Source: Bifiguratus adelaidae (lineage: Eukaryota; Mucoromycota; Endogonomycetes; Endogonales). Taken from it: a DNA stretch of 25,690 nucleotides. Positions within the stretch are counted from its first letter, which is position 1. Each line of letters begins with the position of its first letter. The position numbers and the translations under genes were made by a program. The stretch covers positions 1 to 25,690 of the forward strand of contig MVBO01000181.1 in NCBI GenBank assembly GCA_002261195.1. Reading direction: 5' to 3'. Below are positions 20,579 to 25,690 of the stretch, piece by piece. Under the pieces are notes generated by a model. It saw nothing but the letters and a program-made list of their open reading frames with translations. It was not told the origin of the DNA and ran no database searches.

Positions 20579-22487
20579 ATGGACACTTGCTTGCCGGCCA
20601 TAAAGATACCTTTGCCTGCAGCGTATGTCGACCGGCCCTTGATAGAGTACTATGAAGACTTGCTCAAGGTGGCAGAACAATGGAACTGGCTCTCAAAGTT
20701 TCACATTGTCGACTACATGACAAAGAACTTTTGGAACGAGTTACCAGAAGACTGGCGAGAGGTACTGCTGCGTGACGACGTGACAGTCGATGTATTACTA
20801 CGACTAGCAAGCCTTGGAGAGTGCCCGGTAGGCTATAGAGACTTTGATGCAAGTACCTTTGTTGATTTGGTGACACTAGGATACATGGCCAGATACGCTA
20901 AAGGATTTCGCAGAACAGACTCGTCGAGTGTCGCTCAACCGAACACCTCCTCGGGAATGTAAGTGTACGGAGTCTTCAGAAAACTGAGTCTTTATGCTTC
21001 GCGCCTATAGTGCTCAATGCCTTTTCCGATCCGGTGTCTGAATACATCTTGGCCGGCATGACTGGCAAAAAGCTACACGAGGTGGAGATCATGGGCAGTC
21101 TGATCCGTCATGTGGCGCAAAATCTTGACATCAACAATATCATTGACCTTGGAGCTGGACAGGTTTGTATTTTCTCCTCTACTCGCCGACTTGTCTTAAT
21201 CAAGGGCAAACAGGGTTATTTGAGTCGAGTTTTGGCGTATCAGCACAAACTTAATATTATTGCTGTCGACTCTAGTACTGTCCAGACGACAGGTGCACAG
21301 CATTTTCAAAAGCGCGCCGAGAAACATTTAAGTAAAAAGAAGAAGCGCGAACAAAAGCAACTTCGAAAGCAGCTATACATCCGAGATCAGGAAAAGGTCG
21401 CCGATTCTAGCAATGATGACAATGAAACAGGAACAACGACAACGCCTACAGAGGAAGAATCATTGACAGAACAAAGCGAAGATTTCAGTCTCCTGTATGA
21501 TCCCGATCTCGACAAGCCAGTTGTTCCGTGGGATCCGGCAACCGCACCTTCAATGCATCTCTATCACGTTAATGCCAAGGTCCTTCCACAAACATTACCA
21601 ACCTTACTGGACCTATGGACGGCCAAGGTGCCTTGGAGGCCTGAAGACGCACAGCCGATCAATTCCGAGCAATGGCTCATTTGTGGATTGCACGCTTGTG
21701 GCGACTTATCGCCGACCATGATACAGTCATTCCTGGCGGCAAGTGATGTGCGAGCCGTTGTCAACGTAGGCTGCTGCTATCATATGCTTTCCGAAGAGCA
21801 CGGCGCCGCTTGGGAACGAAGACCTCCTAAGGAAAGAGATTGTAAGCCTTAGGATGGTCAACTTGACATTGTTTTAACACTCTCGCTTTAGTGCATCACG
21901 AGGGTAATTATGCCTTTCCGCTAAGTTCCCTCGTCAAAGATCGCGGCTTCCACCTTGGATTCACTGCGCGCATGTTGGCTTGCCAAGCACCCCAACGTTG
22001 GATATTGGAACACGATCAATCCGTGCATGCATTCGAACACCATTATTACCGAGCATTGCTCCAACATTTGATGGTGACAAAAGGCTTATGCACAGTCGAT
22101 AATCCGCCGGTGATTGGAAAGCTCAACAAGAAACGAGACTTTGCCGATTTCCCAACGTACACTAAAGCTGCCTTGAAGCGGCTTGGCTTTCCTGATGATG
22201 CCGTCGCAGCTGAAGAGGCTGCCGAATTATTTGAAGACAAGAAAAAGGAGCAAGTTGGCAAGCAAGTAGCTTGTGTATGGACGCTGCGAATCCTGCTTGC
22301 ACCTGTGTTGGAGAGCATCATTTATCTTGACCGCTGGATGACAACTGTCGAAGGCATGGCTGGACGATCCAAACTGGACGAGATTATGAAGCGCAAAATC
22401 GGAGATGTGGATGTCAATGTCTGGATTTGGCCATTGTTTGAAGATGTCGTCAGCCCGCGCAACATTGTGCTCGTCGCCGTGAAATAG
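20579..22487 (+). CDS. METTL25/RRNAD1-like SAM-dependent methyltransferase
   Basis: The start is ATG 20579. Exon blocks are 20579-~20958, 21011-21162, 21214-21841 and 21892-22487, about 570 residues. Family marks: GMTGKKLHEVE, motif I DLGAGQ-GYLSR (rebuilt by splicing 21163-21213), AVDSSTVQTTGAQ, the GLHACGDLSP block, VNVGCCYHM, NYAFPLSS, and the C-terminal SPRN.VLVAVK ending. The family has a Rossmann-type methyltransferase fold; substrates are poorly defined. A highly charged Lys/Glu insertion (~21320-21480) separates the early motifs from the rest. The first junction is not resolved: the good donor GTAAGT (20959) with acceptor TATAG (21010) is out of phase by one base. A weak donor GTGTCG at 20928 would restore the frame (574 residues). 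A base error or real frameshift is also possible. Confidence 0.8.
21163..21213 (+). other. In-frame, stop-free intron in the METTL25-like gene
   Basis: It has donor GTTTGT and acceptor GGCAAACAG, 51 nt (17 codons, no stop). It is called an intron because it splits the conserved SAM-binding loop: removal gives GAGQGYLSR, as in the family. Retention would insert 17 residues into motif I while keeping the frame. Confidence 0.8.
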
Positions 22488-22548
22488 ACAACATTAGACT
22501 ATTCATTCAATGTACATTATGATGCATGCAAACTAGACATTGTAAATG
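22488..22548. other. Very short convergent intergenic region
   Basis: Only 61 bp lie between the stop codons of the METTL25-like gene (+) and the rhodanese-like gene (-), so their 3' UTRs very probably overlap. Nothing else is seen. Confidence 0.5.
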
Positions 22549-23137
22549 TCATGCAGACTTGGGAATGTGCTTCATAAACTCATTGTCTTCAACCTTTGCG
22601 TCCTCCACGGCTTGTGCGTCCATACCGAATTCCGCATCCCAATACCGAGGATTGTAGTCTTCAATCAACCCAGGCTCCTTTCTGTATTTGGCTTGCCATT
22701 GACTGAACCCGCCCCGTAGAACTTTCACTGTTTGGTCCGTCCTGACGCCATTCAAATCCAAGGCTTCCTTGTACATTCTCGCCGACTTGGGACCTGCTAT
22801 GGTGAGCAAAATGCACGCATAGGATTCGTTGATACACTACCTCGAACCTGCGATAGCGTACAATGAAAATAGACGACAGGCACTTGTGAATAAAGATTGA
22901 TAATCTCGGGCATTGTAGACGATAGTGACCCGCTTGCAAAGTGCTTGCTCCCTGTGATATGACCGCCCTATCCGTTGTCAATCACCCTATCGCCAGATAA
23001 CCGAACGAGCCTGAGTATACCTCGTAGTCGTCATCACGCACGTCAATGACTACATAATCCTTGCCGGAGATCTTTGACTTGTCCCTTATGAGACGCGCAA
23101 GCTCCTCTCCGTCAGCATAGGGAGCAACATGCAACAT
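22549..23137 (-). CDS. Rhodanese-domain Cdc25-like phosphatase (Ibp1/Ych1/Acr2 type)
   Basis: Exons 23137-23021, 22967-22841 and 22793-22549 give 162 residues, the usual size of the single-domain family. The rhodanese fold runs DYVVIDVRDDDYEGGHITGS and then VVYFHCTLSQVRGPKSA. HCTLSQVR is a CX5R phosphatase loop as in fission-yeast Ibp1 and related Cdc25-like phosphatases. Plain sulfurtransferases have a shorter loop, and the arsenate reductase Acr2 belongs to the same group, so either phosphatase or arsenate reductase activity is possible. The WQAKY near the C-terminus (GGFSQWQAKY) is the standard rhodanese ending. The second intron falls inside the Gly codon right after the loop Arg. It lies 177 bp downstream of the PNS1 gene on the same strand. 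Confidence 0.85.
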
Positions 23138-23314
23138 CGTGAATCAACGCGCGAAGAACCTGAACGCCAGAATCAATCACCTTATATGGATTTGCGCACA
23201 AGTGTGAACGTGTTGATGAGCAATTGTTCTATTATGGATACATTAAGACACTATGCACGGATGGAGCGCGCAAAAGCGCAATTGGTGTATTCACAGCTAA
23301 GCGATGATGTCTTG
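23138..23314. promoter_or_regulatory. PNS1 3' end and promoter of the rhodanese-like gene
   Basis: This 177-bp gap lies between the PNS1 stop and the start of the next minus-strand gene. It must hold the PNS1 terminator and the promoter of the rhodanese-like gene. I see no distinctive motif. Confidence 0.45.
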
Positions 23315-25291
23315 CTAAACGCCTTGGACCACGCGTGGCCACGTTTGTCGAATCTAAGGTGACGAGTAAGGACAGGAATTAGCAAGATTAAACTTACCCT
23401 TTCAAACAGCTCAGGCTTGGTACGCTGTAATGCGGTGGGATCCTCGGCAAGGCAAACAAAAGTGGTTGCGACTCCGCTCTGGATCACTGTGCCTACGGTG
23501 TAAAACATGGACGTTCCAATGATGAAGCTCAGAAACACCACGATCACGGTCATGTCCCCAGTGGAATTGTACGCCGGTCTGGTGATGACCAGGTAGACAT
23601 AGCCAACGAGCGCAGTAATCATGCCAATCAAAAGTGATCCTGACCATTTCATTAGCGATGCACATGTTTGTCACAAGGAAGACGGACCTATAAAGATCAC
23701 ATTGCCAGTCAAATTGTCATTAATGAGTGCTTCGATACCACGATCCTTGATAATCGTCCAAGTGTCCTATAGTGATGAATGAGTTTTCACGAAGGCGACT
23801 GGTCGACTTGACTTACCCTTGCCGCAGTGCAGAAATCTTTGCCGTAGATGGCCACTTGCGTGTAGGCATAGTAATTGAAGTATTCCTACGAGGTGGATAT
23901 GTTGAGTACAATACCAGCATGCTTTTATCACCTCTTACCATCAATGCCTGTATCTGAATTGCACAGCATTGAACACAACAAAGGATGAAGGCGCATATTG
24001 GGTTGTCGGTTTGCTGTTGTGCCATGCTCAAAAAGTACCGAAAGAGATTGAAGGCAGCAATGAGCAAGGCGCCATAGCAAATACTGCCGAAGCTGGTCGT
24101 CGTTGCCCGCTTGAGACTAGCGCATGTCGTATTCTTGGGCTCTTGACCGGTACCACTCAAAAAGTAATAGGTCGCAAAGACGCCTGCGATAGTGGTGTGT
24201 ATCGTGTACGCAATGACTTGCGTGGTCCAGTAATAGGTGAATACGAGGAATATCATGATGATATTCAGCTTGGCATTCGATCCCTGGCTGCCTTCATAGT
24301 ACACTTGATAGCATCCAACCACCGTAAAGGTCCAAAGCACTGAAAATGCCGTTTGAAGCAACAAGGCTGCAATACCAATCGCAACCGTTCCCGGATGTCG
24401 CTTTATGATGCTGGTCACTGTCTCGAGCATCACTAAAGATATGGATTCAGTGAGCGTCTGTTGTCACCCAAGCCTACCTGAAGCGAAGGCTATCCTATCT
24501 TGCCACCAGAACCAGCAACATGCATACAGGATCGCAAACACCAGGAATATGACGGCCGCCGACCAGTACTGATACACGAAATAGAATATAACGATGCCAA
24601 AGTAAACAATGATGGAGAGTGCAAACGTAGTCTTGATGAATTGTCTTGGAAATCTACGCAAAGAGAGGTCAGCCTTATCATGAAAACCGATATAATGGAT
24701 TCTTCGCACTTACCGATTCGCGTAGATAAAGTAGATTACAGTCAAGACGAATCCCACCAGGGCTACAAAGAGAAACATAATAATGGCTTGCTCATCGAAC
24801 GTTGGTGTGCCCGTCGCCTTCGACGGATATCCTCCGTATCCTGGCTGAGTGGGAGATGTGTAAAGAGGCGCACCTGACTTTGGTGTGACCGCATAGTTTC
24901 GTATGCCAATTACCGCGAGGGCAATGAAGGCGCCCAAATCGATGAGATACAATATGGCTGCCCTAATGAACCGTCGAGCATCATTGCGAGATTACAGGCT
25001 TTAAACGTACCAGAAATCGTTAAAGCGATTTCCTTTGCTAAACTTTTCGCTATGATCGACGGGAGGAGGCCCTCTTCCACCGAGTCCGGGATCATATCCT
25101 CCTGTCGCTGCAGTTGGATTGTAAGTTGGAGGTACGTACTTATGGCCCGCCGAGGGTGCCGGGATATAGTATGGATCCACTCGACCGGATTGGAATCCGG
25201 TCGGCCCTACTCCATACGCCTTGCCCATATAGCCCATGGCATGCGCACCCTGAGGTGGCGGAGGATAGTACTGCGCTTGATTGTAATCCAT
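23315..25291 (-). CDS. PNS1: Choline transporter-like (CTL/SLC44) multi-pass membrane protein
   Basis: Exons in gene order: 25291-25011, 24962-24714, 24653-24478, 24432-23939, 23885-23817, 23766-23688, 23639-23398 and 23353-23315, 542 residues. The N-terminal ~85 residues are cytosolic-looking and rich in Tyr, Pro and Gly (QYYPPPPQG). About ten hydrophobic segments follow, from AAILYLIDLGAFIALAVIGI onward. Family marks are the central YYFLSGTG block, SFGSICYGALLIA, the EYFNYYAYTQVAIYGKDFC exon, GTVIQSGVATTFVCLAEDP and the C-terminal PRVVQGV encoded by a 39-nt last exon. These identify the fungal Pns1 branch of the CTL family at the plasma membrane. Choline transport is proven for some animal members; for fungal Pns1 the substrate is uncertain. 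Introns are 44-60 nt. The first donor (GTACGT) was set so that NDFW-AAILYL joins in frame. Confidence 0.93.
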
Positions 25292-25690
25292 GACAATTCC
25301 GCGAGAAGCTGCTATATCGCACTCGTTCTGTCATCACCTATTTGCATAAAAACACTGTCACACTCGAGCGATATTGATCTGATTCCATTGTTCTTGCCGC
25401 GAGCAATATAGATGTAAACATGCACATGTAGAAAGAAAAGGTTGATCCAAGATCCACAGAACCATAAGGCGAATGCCTGCTTATACTTCGTAGTCTCACA
25501 GACGCCTAAGGCCCATGGACCCACCGATCACAAGGGGGTTGTCCGGAACCAAGGTTACACCTGGTTGCCAACTGCGCATCCTAATCGAGGTAAATAGGAC
25601 CTTCCCGATGTAACCCCTCCATTCGATCGTGCCACAGCTCTTTTTAGAGCCTTCGGAAGCGTCCGAGCATATACAGTCAATACCCAATTT
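25292..25690. promoter_or_regulatory. Region upstream of PNS1, no recognised gene
   Basis: These 399 bp run to the window edge. The part near the PNS1 start is probably its promoter and leader. The outer part (~25496-25687) has a short open frame on the minus strand that resembles no family I know. It also has a small hairpin (GCTCT-TTTT-AGAGC, 25637-25650). No tRNA-like B box or other RNA gene is visible. Confidence 0.45.

Noticed and set aside
5934..25291. A secondary-metabolite or lipid biosynthetic gene cluster around FAS
   Set aside because: The neighbours are housekeeping genes (nuclease, methyltransferase, phosphatase, choline-type transporter) with no tailoring enzymes, and the FAS has the primary-metabolism domain set including its own PPT.
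25496..25687. Short minus-strand open frame near the window edge as a gene
   Set aside because: 63 codons with no recognisable domain, mixed composition and no matching splice partner inside the window.

Overview
This looks like a compact fungal nuclear genome segment. It carries a fungal-type I fatty acid synthase (FAS), Gcd10/TRM6, VPS9 with a CUE domain, and a PNS1/CTL transporter, all interrupted by very short spliceosomal introns. Every intron I could place by reading frame and GT..AG is about 41-60 nt, mostly near 50. The fused single-chain FAS is known from several Mucoromycota and basidiomycete lineages, so I cannot name the phylum from the window alone. All gene models below were made by eye: exons were joined by frame, splice sites and family sequence knowledge.

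Layout. 1-1450 (+): 3' part of a KDM4/Gis1-like JmjC histone demethylase with an extended PHD finger. 1569-3223 (-): TRM6/Gcd10, nine exons. 3224-3323: a 100-bp divergent promoter. 3324-5257 (+): VPS9-CUE Rab5-type exchange factor, nine exons. 5258-5933: VPS9 3' end and FAS promoter/leader with a CT tract and a 5'-UTR intron. 5934-18405 (+): one FAS gene of 4121 codons in three coding exons. 18552-19019 (-): small B12D/MLRQ-like mitochondrial membrane protein. 19133-20460 (-): secreted S1/P1-type nuclease. 20461-20578: divergent promoter with two CACGTG palindromes. 20579-22487 (+): METTL25-like methyltransferase. 22549-23137 (-): Ibp1/Cdc25-like rhodanese phosphatase. 23315-25291 (-): PNS1/choline transporter-like protein. 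25292-25690: its upstream region.

The centrepiece is the FAS. A complete beta part (AT-ER-DH-MPT) runs without a break into the alpha part (end of MPT-ACP-ACP-KR-KS-PPT), so the whole megasynthase is one polypeptide. It carries two tandem acyl carrier protein units, each with its own phosphopantetheine serine (S2239 and S2427, exactly 188 residues apart). An intron sits precisely on the boundary between the two ACP units. If it is retained, a stop codon appears after the first ACP.

The other genes are housekeeping: chromatin, tRNA m1A58, endosomal traffic, mitochondria, membrane transport. I see no biosynthetic cluster, mobile element, CRISPR array or tRNA. The points most worth a second look are the double-ACP fused FAS and its boundary intron, an unresolved reading-phase conflict in the METTL25-like gene, an in-frame stop-free intron splitting that protein's SAM-binding loop, a tyrosine where the S1/P1 nuclease normally has its zinc-binding N-terminal tryptophan, and a cluster of CACGTG palindromes around the nuclease gene.
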